A stretch of DNA of 64,000 nucleotides from Azotobacter salinestris (GTDB lineage Bacteria; Pseudomonadota; Gammaproteobacteria; Pseudomonadales; Pseudomonadaceae), in NCBI RefSeq assembly GCF_009363155.1, contig NZ_CP045302.1, positions 2,587,001 to 2,651,000 on the forward strand, in the 5' to 3' direction. The notes under the pieces were generated by a model. It was not told the DNA's origin and ran no database searches. It worked only from the letters and a program-made list of their open reading frames with translations. Positions 27,623 to 35,802 of the stretch are shown here, piece after piece (the first letter of the stretch is position 1; each line of letters begins with the position of its first letter). Made by a program: the position numbers and the translations under genes.

Positions 27623-28558
27623 ATGCAGCGCTACAAGATCGTTCACCGCACCCATTACGGCTTTACCGCGCCCGTCGAGCTGGGGCCGCACTCCCTGCTG
27701 CTGCGCCCGCGCGAGGGACATGAACTGCGCATCGAATCCTCGAAACTGGACATCACGCCCACGCCGGACAGCCTAAACTGGTACCGCGACGTGCAGGACA
27801 ACTCGGTGGCCATCGTCACCTTCAGGGAGCCCACCGACAAGCTGACCATCGAGAGCGAGATCCTCATCCAGCAGTACAACGAGTCGCCGCTGGACTTCAT
27901 GGTGGCCGACTATGCGGTGAACTACCCTTTCGTCTACAAGCCTGAGGACCGGCTGGTGCTCTCGCCCTACATGAACTCCGCCGAGCACACCGGCAACGAC
28001 CAGCTCAGCGAGTGGCTCGGTCAGCTCTGGCAGCCGGGCGAACCGATCCAGACCTACGCCCTGCTGCAGCGGATCAACGAGCACATCCCCAAGACGCTGA
28101 CCTACCAGATGCGCGAGGAGCCCGGGGTGCAGGGCGCCGGGGAAACACTCACGCTCGGCACGGGCTCCTGCCGCGACTTCGCCAACCTGTTCATGGAGGC
28201 GGCCCGGTTGCTCGGCCTGCCGGCCCGCTTCGTCAGCGGCTACCTGCATGTCGAGCCGGGCGGACTGCAGGGCGGCTCGACCCATGCCTGGGCCGAGGTC
28301 TACCTGCCGGGCGCCGGCTGGAAGGGCTTCGATCCCACCCACGGGGAGGTGGTCGGCACCAACTACATCGCCGTGGCCGTGGCGCACCTGCCCGAATCGG
28401 TGCCGCCGGTGGCCGGCTCGTTCGTCGGGCCGCTGGGCGCGGGGCGGCTCGAGGTGGGCGTCTGGGTGACCCGGGAGCCGCTCTCCGGAGAGCAAGAGCA
28501 GGAGCTGAAGAAAGCCGAGCCGCCCCAGCTCAAGGATATGGAAAAGGCGAAAAAATAA
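27623..28558 (+). CDS. transglutaminase-like cysteine protease family protein
   Basis: A 311-residue protein with an N-terminal beta domain (about 1-130; bacterial transglutaminase-like N region, MQRYKIVHRTHYGFTAPVEL) and a transglutaminase core with the catalytic triad in order: Cys in GTGSCRDFANLF (about residue 183), His in GGSTHAWAEVYLPG (about 219) and Asp in GFDPTHGEVVG (about 235). The C-terminal tail is Lys/Glu-rich. No signal peptide, so probably cytosolic. GAGGGGGG lies before the ATG. It ends 30 bases before nrdJa and may be cotranscribed with it. Substrate unknown. Confidence 0.9.
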   Translation: MQRYKIVHRTHYGFTAPVELGPHSLLLRPREGHELRIESSKLDITPTPDSLNWYRDVQDNSVAIVTFREPTDKLTIESEILIQQYNESPLDFMVADYAVNYPFVYKPEDRLVLSPYMNSAEHTGNDQLSEWLGQLWQPGEPIQTYALLQRINEHIPKTLTYQMREEPGVQGAGETLTLGTGSCRDFANLFMEAARLLGLPARFVSGYLHVEPGGLQGGSTHAWAEVYLPGAGWKGFDPTHGEVVGTNYIAVAVAHLPESVPPVAGSFVGPLGAGRLEVGVWVTREPLSGEQEQELKKAEPPQLKDMEKAKK

Positions 28559-28588
28559 GGAAACCCCCGCCCGCACGAGAGGCCGAGC

Positions 28589-31500
28589 ATGGCGAAGCAC
28601 GGCGAACCCCTGTCGCAGGACCTGGGTGGCATCCCCCTGCAGGCCGCCTCCGAGGACATCTGGGCGCAGAAGTACCGGCTGGTCGGACCCGACGGCACGC
28701 CGGTCGACGCCGACATCGACGCCACCTGGCAGCGGGTCGCCCGCGCCCTCGCCGACATCGAGCGCGAAGACCTTCGCGAGCACTGGTACTGGCAATTCCT
28801 CTGGGCCCTGCGCAACGGCGCCATCCCCGCCGGACGGATCGTCGCCAACGCCGGCGCCCAGACCTGGCGGCCGGCCACCTCGACGATCAACTGCACCGTC
28901 TCCGGGACCATCCACGACTCGATGGACGACATCCTCGCCAAGGTCCAGGAGGCCGGGCTAACGCTGAAGGCGGGCAGTGGCATCGGCTACGAATTCTCCA
29001 CCCTGCGCCCGTGCAACGCCTTCGTCTCCGGTGCCGGCGCGCGCACCAGCGGGCCGCTGTCATTCATGGATATCTTCGACAAGATGTGCTTCACGGTCAG
29101 CTCCGCGGGCGGGCGGCGCGGCGCACAGATGGCCACCTTCGACGTGGCCCACCCGGACGTGCGCGAGTTCATCCGCGCCAAGCGCGAGAACGGCCGCCTG
29201 CGCCAGTTCAACCTGAGCCTCCTGATCACCGACGAATTCATGCAGGCGGTGGAGAACGATGCCGAGTGGCTGCTGGTGTTCCCGGTGCATCCCAGGGAGG
29301 TGGCCGAGCTGGACCTCGACGACCCGAACCAGGTGCTCTGGCGCGACTGGCCGCTGCACGAGGGCTACCCCGTGCGCGACGACGGCAAGGTGGCCTGCAA
29401 GGTCTACGGCAAGGTCCGCGCCCGCCACCTGTGGGACATGCTGATGGCCTCCACCTACGACTTCGCCGAGCCGGGCTTCATCCTCATCGACCGGGTCAAC
29501 CAGCTGAACAACAACTGGTGGTGCGAGGAGATACGGGCGACCAACCCGTGCGTGACCGCCGATACCTGGGTACAGACCGCGGCGGGGCCGCGTCAGGTAC
29601 GCGACCTGCTCGGGCGCGCTTTCCTGGCCCGCATCGACGGGCGGGAGCATGCCAGCGGCAGCGACGGCTTCTTCCGCACGTCCACCCGGCAAGTGCTCGC
29701 GCTGCAGACCGAGGAAGGCTATTGCCTGCGCCTCACCGTGGACCACCTCGTGCGGCGCGTGGCGCGTCTCAGCCGCTGGAGCCTGGAAACCGAATGGTGC
29801 GCCGCCGGGCGGCTGCGCCCGGGCGATCAGGTGCTGCTCAACGATCACCGTGCCAACGCCCAGTGGGCCGGCGCGCTCAGCGCCGAACAGGGCTACCTGC
29901 TCGGCCTGCTGGTCGGCGACGGCACGCTCAAGGGCGATGCCGCGATCCTCTCGGCCTGGCCGCGGGCTGCAGAAGTGAACGCGCCTGATGACTGCGGCGT
30001 GCGCGCGTTGATGGCCGAGGCACTGCGCTGCGCACGAACGCTGCCACACCGTGCCGACTTCGCCGGCTGGTCGGAGGTACGCGGCCGCAGCGAATGGCGC
30101 CTCAAGTCCGCCGCGCTGCGCGACCTGGCTTTCGCGCTGGGCATGGCCCCCGGCGACAAGCGCATCACCCCTGCGCTCGAGCAGGCATCCAGCGATGCCT
30201 GCCGCGGTTTCCTGCGCGGTTTCTTCGATGCCGACGGTTCGGTGCAAGGCAACCAAGCCAAAGGCGTTTCCGTGCGGCTGGCGCAGTCGAACCTGGCGTG
30301 CCTGCAGGCCGTACAGCGCATGCTGCTGCGCCTGGGCATCAGGTCGCGCATCTATCGTGAGCGCCGGCCCGCAGGCCTTTCGGTATTGCCGGACGGCTGC
30401 GGCGGTCGGCAGACCTACCCCATCCGGGCGCAGCATGAACTGGCCATCGCCGGCGAGTCGCTGCACCGCTTCGCCGAACTGGTCGGCTTCGCCGACAGCG
30501 ACAAGGCTGCCCGCCTCGCTGCAGCGCTGGCCGCTTACTGGCGCAGCCCCAACCGCGAACGCTTCGTCGCCACGGTAGCCACACTGCATGCCGACGGCAT
30601 CGAGGACGTCTACGACGTGCAGATACCGGGTATCAACGCCTTCGACGCCAACGGCCTGCATGCCCACAACTGCGGCGAACAACCGCTTCCCCCTTACGGC
30701 TCCTGCCTGCTCGGCTCGGTCAACCTGACCGCCTTCGTCGAGGAGCCGTTTTCCGTCAGGGCGCGTTTCGACTGGGAGCGCTTCCGCCAGGTGGTGCGCA
30801 TCTTCACCCGCCTCTTGGACAACGTGGTGGAGATCAACAACCTGCCGCTGGAGGCGCAGCGCCGCGAGATTCTCGACAAGCGCCGCCACGGCATGGGCTT
30901 TCTCGGCCTCGGCTCGGCGCTGACCCTGCTCCGGCTGCGCTACGGCAGCCCCGAGGCCTGCGTGTTCACCGAGGAGGTGGCCCGCGAAATGGCCCTGGTC
31001 GGCTGGCAGGTGGCGCTGGAGCTGGCCAGGGAGAAGGGCCCGGCGCCGCTGCTGGCGCAGGAGTTCGAGGTCACCGCGAAGATGCTCCGCCAGCGCCCGG
31101 AGATGGCCACCGACGGCTACAAGGTCGGCGACCGGGTGCCGGGCCGCGTGCTGCACGCACGCTACTCGCGCTACCTGCAGCGCCTGGCCGAATTCGTCCC
31201 CGAACTGGTCGCCGCGCTGGCCGAGCAGGGCGCGCGCTTCACCCACCACAGCTCCATCGCGCCGACCGGCACCATCAGCCTGAGCCTGGCCAACAACGCC
31301 TCCAACGGCATCGAGCCGAGCTTCGCCCACCAGTACTCGCGCAACCTGATCCGCCCCGGCCGCAAGGCCAAGGAAAAGGTCGAGGTGTTCAGCTACGAGC
31401 TGCTCGCCTACCGCGCCCTGGTCGATCCGCAGGCGCAGCCGGGCGGCGACGACCCGGCGCACCGGCTGCCCGACTGGTTCGTCAGCGCCGACGACATCGG

Positions 31501-31852
31501 CCCGACCCAGCACGTGGACATCCAGGCGGCGGCGCAGAAGTGGGTGGACTCGTCGATCTCCAAGACCGCCAACGTGCCCACCGACTACCCCTTCGAGGCG
31601 TTCAAGGATATCTACCGCTACGCCTGGCGCCAGGGCCTCAAGGGCTGCACCACCTTCCGCTTCAACCCGGCGGCCTTCCAGGGCGTGCTGGTCCGAGAGG
31701 CGGATCTTGCGAACACCCTGTACCGCTTCGAGCTGGAGGACGGCAGCATGGTCGAGCTCAAGGGCAACGAACTGGTGGAGTACGACGGCGAGGTGAACAC
31801 CGCCGCCAACCTGTTCGATGCGCTGAAGGAGGGCTATTACGGCAAGTACTGA
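28589..31852 (+). CDS. nrdJa: class II (B12-dependent) ribonucleotide reductase NrdJa, intein-containing precursor
   Basis: Adenosylcobalamin-dependent reductase that makes deoxyribonucleotides with or without oxygen. The 1087-residue precursor includes a 374-residue intein (residues 321-694); the spliced protein would be 713 residues. Before the intein lie the redox Cys in STINCTVSGTIHDSM and the glycine-rich GSGIGYEFSTLRPCNAF. After splicing the active-site motif reads NPCGEQPLPPYGSCLLGSVN with Asn, thiyl-radical Cys and Glu. Further downstream come HHSSIAPTGTISL and the effector-site region. The C-terminal redox tail is encoded separately by nrdJb, as in other Pseudomonas. Without splicing the active site would be broken, so activity depends on the intein. 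Confidence 0.95.
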   Translation: MAKHGEPLSQDLGGIPLQAASEDIWAQKYRLVGPDGTPVDADIDATWQRVARALADIEREDLREHWYWQFLWALRNGAIPAGRIVANAGAQTWRPATSTINCTVSGTIHDSMDDILAKVQEAGLTLKAGSGIGYEFSTLRPCNAFVSGAGARTSGPLSFMDIFDKMCFTVSSAGGRRGAQMATFDVAHPDVREFIRAKRENGRLRQFNLSLLITDEFMQAVENDAEWLLVFPVHPREVAELDLDDPNQVLWRDWPLHEGYPVRDDGKVACKVYGKVRARHLWDMLMASTYDFAEPGFILIDRVNQLNNNWWCEEIRATNPCVTADTWVQTAAGPRQVRDLLGRAFLARIDGREHASGSDGFFRTSTRQVLALQTEEGYCLRLTVDHLVRRVARLSRWSLETEWCAAGRLRPGDQVLLNDHRANAQWAGALSAEQGYLLGLLVGDGTLKGDAAILSAWPRAAEVNAPDDCGVRALMAEALRCARTLPHRADFAGWSEVRGRSEWRLKSAALRDLAFALGMAPGDKRITPALEQASSDACRGFLRGFFDADGSVQGNQAKGVSVRLAQSNLACLQAVQRMLLRLGIRSRIYRERRPAGLSVLPDGCGGRQTYPIRAQHELAIAGESLHRFAELVGFADSDKAARLAAALAAYWRSPNRERFVATVATLHADGIEDVYDVQIPGINAFDANGLHAHNCGEQPLPPYGSCLLGSVNLTAFVEEPFSVRARFDWERFRQVVRIFTRLLDNVVEINNLPLEAQRREILDKRRHGMGFLGLGSALTLLRLRYGSPEACVFTEEVAREMALVGWQVALELAREKGPAPLLAQEFEVTAKMLRQRPEMATDGYKVGDRVPGRVLHARYSRYLQRLAEFVPELVAALAEQGARFTHHSSIAPTGTISLSLANNASNGIEPSFAHQYSRNLIRPGRKAKEKVEVFSYELLAYRALVDPQAQPGGDDPAHRLPDWFVSADDIGPTQHVDIQAAAQKWVDSSISKTANVPTDYPFEAFKDIYRYAWRQGLKGCTTFRFNPAAFQGVLVREADLANTLYRFELEDGSMVELKGNELVEYDGEVNTAANLFDALKEGYYGKY
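29549..30670 (+). other. intein with LAGLIDADG homing endonuclease inside nrdJa
   Basis: In-frame insertion of 374 codons. Block A begins with Cys1 (CVTADTWVQTAAG), block B has the TxxH motif (LRLTVDHLVRRV), the two endonuclease motifs read LLGLLVGDGTLKGD and FLRGFFDADGSVQG, block F is EDVYDVQIPGINAFDANG, and block G ends HAHN followed by extein Cys. All splicing residues (Cys1, block B His, penultimate His, terminal Asn, Cys+1) are present, so self-splicing is expected. Both LAGLIDADG-type motifs keep their acidic residue, so the endonuclease may be active. Boundaries are fixed by restoration of the reductase motif NPCGEQPL. Confidence 0.93.
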
Positions 31853-31876
31853 ATGCCTGCGGCGATGCCCGTGTTT

Positions 31877-31994
31877 GCGTAGGGTGGGTTAGGCCGCAGG
31901 CCGTAACCCACCGACCGGCCGCCACGCCGGCAATGGGGATGCCTGTCGGCATCTGTGGTGGGTTACGCCGCTATGCGGCTAACCCCACCCTACG
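31877..31994 (+). repeat. dispersed palindromic repeat, copy A (nrdJa-nrdJb gap)
   Basis: About 118 bp starting GCGTAGGGTGGGTTAGGCC and ending ACCCCACCCTACG, so its ends are inverted repeats, with internal hairpins (GCCGCAGGC, CCGGCCGCCACGCCGG). A nearly identical copy lies in opposite orientation at 46421-46537. It sits between two genes of one enzyme, where it could affect mRNA processing. Confidence 0.85.
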
Positions 31995-32028
31995 GAAAAG
32001 CCTTTACCGACAACGGGTTGCAAGCTCA

Positions 32029-32083
32029 GTAGGGTGGATGGCCACCCCGTGGAAAACCGCGCAGCGTTTTCCACCACAGCCCG
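32029..32083. repeat. GTGGAAAA/TTTTCCAC hairpin repeat
   Basis: AGGGTGGATGGCCACCC followed by GTGGAAAACCGC and GCGTTTTCCAC hairpin, immediately before nrdJb. Same family as the hairpins at 16550-16579 and 46349-46378. A related AGGGTGGATGA...TCATCCACC piece lies at 32808-32838 between nrdJb and the integrase. Confidence 0.65.
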
Positions 32084-32109
32084 CATCGGGGAGAAAAGGG
32101 AGAACACCC

Positions 32110-32793
32110 ATGACCGTCAGGATCACGCAGCGCATCAAGAGCTTCCAGGTGGTCGACGAACGCCTGCGTCCCGCCGCCGAGACCGAGGCCGGCAAGCCGC
32201 CCGAGCAACTGGACGAGCACCTGGAACGCCCGGAGATGCTGATCGGCGTGACCTACAAGATCAAATCGCCGCTGTTCGAGCATGCCCTCTACGTGACCAT
32301 CAACGACATCCTGCTCAACGCCGGCACCCGCTTCGAACAGCGCCGTCCCTTCGAGATTTTCATCAACTCGAAGAACATGGACCACTTCCAGTGGATCGTC
32401 GCCCTCACCCGGATCATGTCCGCCGTGCTGCGCAAGGGCGGCGACTGCACCTTCCTGGTCGAGGAGCTCAAGGCGGTGTTCGACCCGCGCGGCGGCTACC
32501 TGAAGAAGGGCGGCATCTACATGCCCTCGATCGTCGCCGAGATCGGTGCGGTGCTGGAGCGCCATCTGATCGCCATCGGTCTGCTGCACGGCCACGCGCC
32601 GGACGAGGCCCAGCGCCGCTACCTGGCCGAAAAGCGCGCCGCCTACGAAGCCAGCCAGGGCGCCGCCGCCCTGGAACCCGGCGAAGGCTTCCCGCCCGGT
32701 GCGCAGCTTTGCGGCCAGTGCCATACCCAGGCAGTGGTGCAACTGGAAGGGTGCACGAGTTGCCTGAATTGCGGGCATTCGAAGTGTGGATGA
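32110..32793 (+). CDS. nrdJb: class II ribonucleotide reductase C-terminal subunit NrdJb
   Basis: Separate polypeptide of 227 residues that supplies the C-terminal part of the split B12-dependent reductase. It includes MTVRITQRIKSFQVVDERL, the conserved FEIFINSKNMDHFQWIVALT and a cysteine-rich tail (CGQCHTQAVVQLEGCTSC then LNCGHSKCG) containing CxxC pairs that would re-reduce the active site or bind zinc. ATG 32110 has GGGAGAA about 6 bases upstream; the open frame before it lies in the repeat region and is not family-like. The gap to nrdJa is enlarged to 257 bases by repeats. Confidence 0.93.
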   Translation: MTVRITQRIKSFQVVDERLRPAAETEAGKPPEQLDEHLERPEMLIGVTYKIKSPLFEHALYVTINDILLNAGTRFEQRRPFEIFINSKNMDHFQWIVALTRIMSAVLRKGGDCTFLVEELKAVFDPRGGYLKKGGIYMPSIVAEIGAVLERHLIAIGLLHGHAPDEAQRRYLAEKRAAYEASQGAAALEPGEGFPPGAQLCGQCHTQAVVQLEGCTSCLNCGHSKCG

Positions 32794-32856
32794 GGAAGAC
32801 GGACGGGTAGGGTGGATGACGCTCTGCTCATCCACCACGAAAAAAGCGCGACGCCT

Positions 32857-33822
32857 TCAAGGCCGGTCCAGCGGACTCAACACGCCCAAACCGCCCCGGT
32901 TGAGCACATGGGTGTAGATCATGGTGGTTTTCACGTCCGCATGACCCAGCAGCTCCTGCACGGTCCGAATGTCCTGCCCGCTTTCCAGCAGATGGGTGGC
33001 GAAACAGTGACGCAGGGTGTGCGGCGTGGCCGGCTTGACGATTCCCGTCTCCCGCACGGCGCTCTTGAAGGCCCGCTGCACTCGCTTCTCGTCCATATGG
33101 TGACGGCGCTTGATGCCGGAACGAGGATCGACCGAGCGGCCGGGAGCCGGAAAAGCGTATTGCCAGCCCCATTCCTTCGCGGCGTTCGGATACTTGCGCG
33201 CCAGGGCGAACGGCAGATAGACCTCGCCGAAACCCTCGGCAAGATCGCGCTCGTGCAAGGCCTTCACACAGTCGAGGTGCCGTTTCAGCGGCTGACTCAA
33301 CCGGCCCGGCAGCAAGGTGACGCGGTCCTTCATGCCCTTGCCGTCCCGGACCAGAATTTCGCTGCGCACGAAATCCATGTCCTTCACCCGCAGACGCATC
33401 GCTTCCATGAGGCGCAGACCGGAGCCGTACAGCAACCCCGTGACCAAAGCCAGCTCGCCCTCGAAGCAGGCCAGCAGCCGCTGCGTTTCCTCGCGGGACA
33501 GGACGACCGGCAAGCGCTCGGGCCGCCTGGCGCGCACCACGTCGTTCAGCCAGGGAAGATCGATGGCCAGGACATGCCTGTAGAGAAACAACAGGGCAGC
33601 CAGCGCCTGATTCTGCGTGGAGGCCGCCATATTCAAGTCCATCGCGAGATGTGACAGAAATCGCTCCACCTCAGGAGCGCCCATTTCTGCCGGATGACGC
33701 AAGTTATGGTAACGGATAAAATCCCGCACCCACTTGATACAAGCGGTTTCAGTACGGATTGAATAATGACGAATACGGATTTGTTCGCGCAGCCGATCCA
33801 ACAACCTGGGCTTGCCGTCCAT
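32857..33822 (-). CDS. intI: integron integrase (IntI-type tyrosine recombinase)
   Basis: Site-specific recombinase of 321 residues that inserts and excises gene cassettes at attI and attC. Tyrosine-recombinase residues are all visible: Arg in [16 protein letters not shown], His-x-x-Arg in [17 protein letters not shown], His in [16 protein letters not shown] with the nucleophile Tyr. The extra segment unique to integron integrases is present ([20 protein letters not shown], about residues 208-227). It appears intact. Its start faces the cassette array across attI, and it reads away from the cassettes as in class 1 and Pseudomonas chromosomal integrons. It lies convergent to nrdJb. Confidence 0.95.
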   Translation of the reverse strand: MDGKPRLLDRLREQIRIRHYSIRTETACIKWVRDFIRYHNLRHPAEMGAPEVERFLSHLAMDLNMAASTQNQALAALLFLYRHVLAIDLPWLNDVVRARRPERLPVVLSREETQRLLACFEGELALVTGLLYGSGLRLMEAMRLRVKDMDFVRSEILVRDGKGMKDRVTLLPGRLSQPLKRHLDCVKALHERDLAEGFGEVYLPFALARKYPNAAKEWGWQYAFPAPGRSVDPRSGIKRRHHMDEKRVQRAFKSAVRETGIVKPATPHTLRHCFATHLLESGQDIRTVQELLGHADVKTTMIYTHVLNRGGLGVLSPLDRP

Positions 33823-33961
33823 GGTGTATAACTCCCTGAAAGAACACCAGCCTCCTGCTGGAGGCCGCAGGCTACAAGGGAGCTGCTAGCAGCGGCAAGG
33901 GAATGTTATGCACCAAATGGTGTGTTTGTTCACACCATTTGGTGTCGAATAGTAGTTGGGC
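33823..33961 (+). other. integron attI region
   Basis: The 130 or so bases between the integrase start and the first cassette. The recombination core is GTTGGGC at 33955-33961; cassette 1 starts after its G. This assignment is confirmed because the inverse core at the end of cassette 1 is GCCCAAC (34459), exactly complementary to GTTGGGC. The region must also hold the integrase promoter and the cassette promoter; I could not identify these by eye. Confidence 0.85.
33911..33944. repeat. perfect 14-bp inverted repeat inside attI
   Basis: Arms CACCAAATGGTGTG and CACACCATTTGGTG with a 6-base loop TTTGTT. Each arm is itself nearly self-complementary (CACC...GGTG). It ends 11 bases before the attI core site and about 90 bases from the integrase start. 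It could be an integrase- or regulator-binding site or a cruciform. Confidence 0.85.
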
Positions 33962-33984
33962 GGCGTGTCTAGAGAGGTGTTGAA

Positions 33985-34449
33985 TTGGAAGTAACGGAAG
34001 CTTACCGGTCTCTTGTTACCGAGGCTCACCAGTACATAACGGAATGCCAGGATCGTCTGCGCTCCGAATATCAGTTGGATGCTTGGCCGAGATATGACTG
34101 GGAACAAGAATCCGCCAGTCTCGTGTTTTCAGATGAAACCGGCCCTAGAGTTCGCGCGTCGATTCAATTTGTTGGGTCAATATCGACAAGATCGAATACG
34201 TGGCTTTGGTCGTGGGCTAATGACTCTCTGCTGCATCAGGTAACGTGCCTGATGTCTCGTGTCAAAGAGCACGGTGAGCAGAAGGAAATCAAACAACTAG
34301 CAACGGATTACTGGCCTGCAGACGAGATTGACGGGTGGGAGATGACATCAATCGCTGGCTATCTGCTAGGCGCTAAAGGAGCTTACCGAACACCGGATGA
34401 AAAAGGCTTCACCTACATGGTCATCATGGATGTCAGCTGGGTGTCTTAG
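33985..34449 (+). CDS. cassette 1 protein, DUF6882-like
   Basis: First gene of the integron array, 154 residues, plus strand. Start is a TTG at 33985, placed 8 bases after GAGAGG; no better in-frame ATG exists early on. The central LGSISxxxxTWLWSWANDSLL-like segment (here RSNTWLWSWANDSLL) and the YLLGAKGAYR-TPD segment resemble the DUF6882 family, soluble proteins often found among polymorphic-toxin immunity genes. Codon use is less GC-biased than the chromosome. Expression would come from the integron promoter. Family assignment is from motif memory, function inferred only loosely. Confidence 0.72.
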   Translation: MEVTEAYRSLVTEAHQYITECQDRLRSEYQLDAWPRYDWEQESASLVFSDETGPRVRASIQFVGSISTRSNTWLWSWANDSLLHQVTCLMSRVKEHGEQKEIKQLATDYWPADEIDGWEMTSIAGYLLGAKGAYRTPDEKGFTYMVIMDVSWVS

Positions 34450-34458
34450 TGAGCCGCC

Positions 34459-34518
34459 GCCCAACCATTCGCTCCAGCGGACGTCCCTGACGGGCCGCCG
34501 CTGAGCTCTACGTTAGCG
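34459..34518 (+). repeat. attC site 1 (60 bp)
   Basis: Inverse core GCCCAAC at 34459-34465 and core GTTAGCG at 34512-34518, with internal complementary blocks CAGCGG / CCGCTG. A typical 60-bp attC. Cassette 2 begins after the G at 34512. Confidence 0.88.
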
Positions 34519-34527
34519 GAAAGAGGC

Positions 34528-34899
34528 ATGGACATACTGACGCGGTATCTAGAAGCCTACGAATCCGTAATCCGCGGGCCAGTTGATGCCGAGGTAGCGG
34601 ACGCGATCTTGACGCGCCACGGAGTTTCAAATGGCAGCTACCGCAGTTGGTTACTTGCGAGCGGTGGCGGCCCCATCGGTCCGGATTGGTACGATGGAGT
34701 GGAAGAGTTGCAGCAGAGCCAAGAGAAATTCAAAGAAGAGAAGTGGAATGTAGCGGGGTTCGTCATTGGTTGGGATGGTGCGGGGAACCCAATCGTGCTT
34801 AGCAACGGCGGCAAGATATTGATCGAAGACCACAACTTCGGTGGAATTCACGAACTAGCGGAGAGCTTTGATGAGTTGCTTGCAGCCAACATCCGCTAA
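34528..34899 (+). CDS. cassette 2 protein, SMI1/KNR4 (SUKH) family
   Basis: A 123-residue protein in the second cassette, beginning 16 bases after the cassette boundary, with GAAAGAGG as ribosome site. It shows SUKH-like features: LASGGGPIGPDWYDGVEEL, then VAGFVIGWDGAGNPIVLSNG (the family's G-x-D-x-x-G turn) and a C-terminal SFDELLAANI. SMI1/KNR4 proteins are commonly immunity proteins to secreted or contact-dependent toxins. The stop codon TAA is part of the attC inverse core, so gene and recombination site overlap. No toxin partner is present in the cassette. Confidence 0.82.
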   Translation: MDILTRYLEAYESVIRGPVDAEVADAILTRHGVSNGSYRSWLLASGGGPIGPDWYDGVEELQQSQEKFKEEKWNVAGFVIGWDGAGNPIVLSNGGKILIEDHNFGGIHELAESFDELLAANIR

Positions 34900-34974
34900 C
34901 AACCGCTTCGAGTCCGACGGCTTACCCTTCCGCTGCGCTCCAGGGCAAGCCGCGGCTCAAGCGGAACGTTATGG
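34894..34974 (+). repeat. attC site 2 (81 bp)
   Basis: Inverse core CGCTAAC at 34894-34900 and core GTTATGG at 34968-34974. The interior blocks CCGCTTcGAG / CTCaAGCGG and CGGCTT / AAGCCG pair with single unpaired bases, the hallmark of attC. CGCTAAC is complementary to GTTAGCG at the front of the same cassette, confirming cassette limits 34513-34968. Confidence 0.9.
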
Positions 34975-34996
34975 CTGTTTAATCAAACGAGGGTAT

Positions 34997-35548
34997 ATGG
35001 AAATAATAAAAAGTGTGGGCATTAGTGCTGCGTTTAACGGATTTATTATATTCTTTGTGTATGGGCTTCTAACCACTTTGGCTATAGGAGCCTTCTATGG
35101 CCTAGATTCCGAACTGCCTAATGAAATGGTGGCGACTCTCGAAGGACCGATTTCTATTTACACGTTTGGCTGGCTAGCTTTGTTCGGCTTGATTGCACTG
35201 GCAGCTGTAACAAGATTTGGAAAAATCGAGTGCAATTTTAATATCAACAGACCCAAAAGAGTGTTCTATTTTGCATTGCCAGTGTGTGAGGCAGCCATTG
35301 CTCTAGGGGTTGTCATCGGAGGTACTCTGCTAGGCGTGGCTGTATGTGCGCATCTCCTTTTTGCTTGCTCTTTTACTAGTGTGGCTATCTACCCACAGTT
35401 TTATGGTCTATCTGCATTTATGTTTCTCATTACATATCCTGTTGCATACTTCACAATCGCACTGATTGATACGAATAAAACAACATTCTTTTGGATAAAC
35501 GCTACTGCAATAATATATACAGTGTTTATTGCATCTACCTTCTATTAA
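34997..35548 (+). CDS. cassette 3 protein, predicted membrane protein
   Basis: A 183-residue protein with at least five hydrophobic segments (about 10-35, 55-80, 95-120, 125-150, 160-180) and no recognised family. I start at the ATG 34997 (MEIIKSVGISAAFNGFIIFF), preceded by GAGGG; the frame is open further back but that part lies in attC2. Base composition is strikingly AT-rich compared with the chromosome, so it is foreign DNA captured as a cassette. Function unknown; small membrane proteins of this kind are frequent in cassette arrays. Confidence 0.75.
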   Translation: MEIIKSVGISAAFNGFIIFFVYGLLTTLAIGAFYGLDSELPNEMVATLEGPISIYTFGWLALFGLIALAAVTRFGKIECNFNINRPKRVFYFALPVCEAAIALGVVIGGTLLGVAVCAHLLFACSFTSVAIYPQFYGLSAFMFLITYPVAYFTIALIDTNKTTFFWINATAIIYTVFIASTFY

Positions 35549-35658
35549 TCCGGCAATACAATAGGGCACTTTCTGTATTTTGGTTTCTCCTTGAAAATCA
35601 AGGATATATGCCGATACTGGTATGAGCCTTATTTGTGCTTTCGTATTGCCGGATTAAT
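35544..35658. repeat. 16-bp perfect inverted repeat spanning 115 bp at the end of the cassette 3 gene
   Basis: Arms ATTAATCCGGCAATAC (35544-35559) and GTATTGCCGGATTAAT (35643-35658). An inner palindrome CCTTGA/TCAAGG sits between them. The first arm overlaps the stop codon of the membrane protein. It lacks attC core sites, so it is not a second attC. It could be a terminator-like cruciform or a miniature element. A 68-codon frame across it (35591-35797) is not called because it runs into attC3. Confidence 0.8.
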
Positions 35659-35739
35659 ATTTCACACTGCCCGTAGAAAATGCAACGGCGGTTGGTGCGC
35701 AAGCTGTGGTCGCCATTATTGGGTACGCCATTTGGCAAG

Positions 35740-35802
35740 CCATAACGATACGCTCCAACCGACGTGGTCTGCTGCGCAGCCCACGCGGCTGAGCTAAGCG
35801 TT
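35740..35802 (+). repeat. attC site 3, interrupted by an IS1182 element
   Basis: Inverse core CCATAAC at 35740-35746 is complementary to GTTATGG at the front of cassette 3 (34968). The interior pairs GCTCcAaCCG with CGGcTGAGC and CGTGG with CCaCG. The core should end the site, but after GTT (35800-35802) the IS begins. The rest of a core, GTTAGGT, appears directly after the IS at 37603-37609. Confidence 0.85.

Noticed and set aside
35591-35797. 68-codon frame in the 3' part of cassette 3
   Set aside because: It crosses the 16-bp inverted repeat arm and most of attC3 and has no ribosome site; more likely non-coding cassette DNA.
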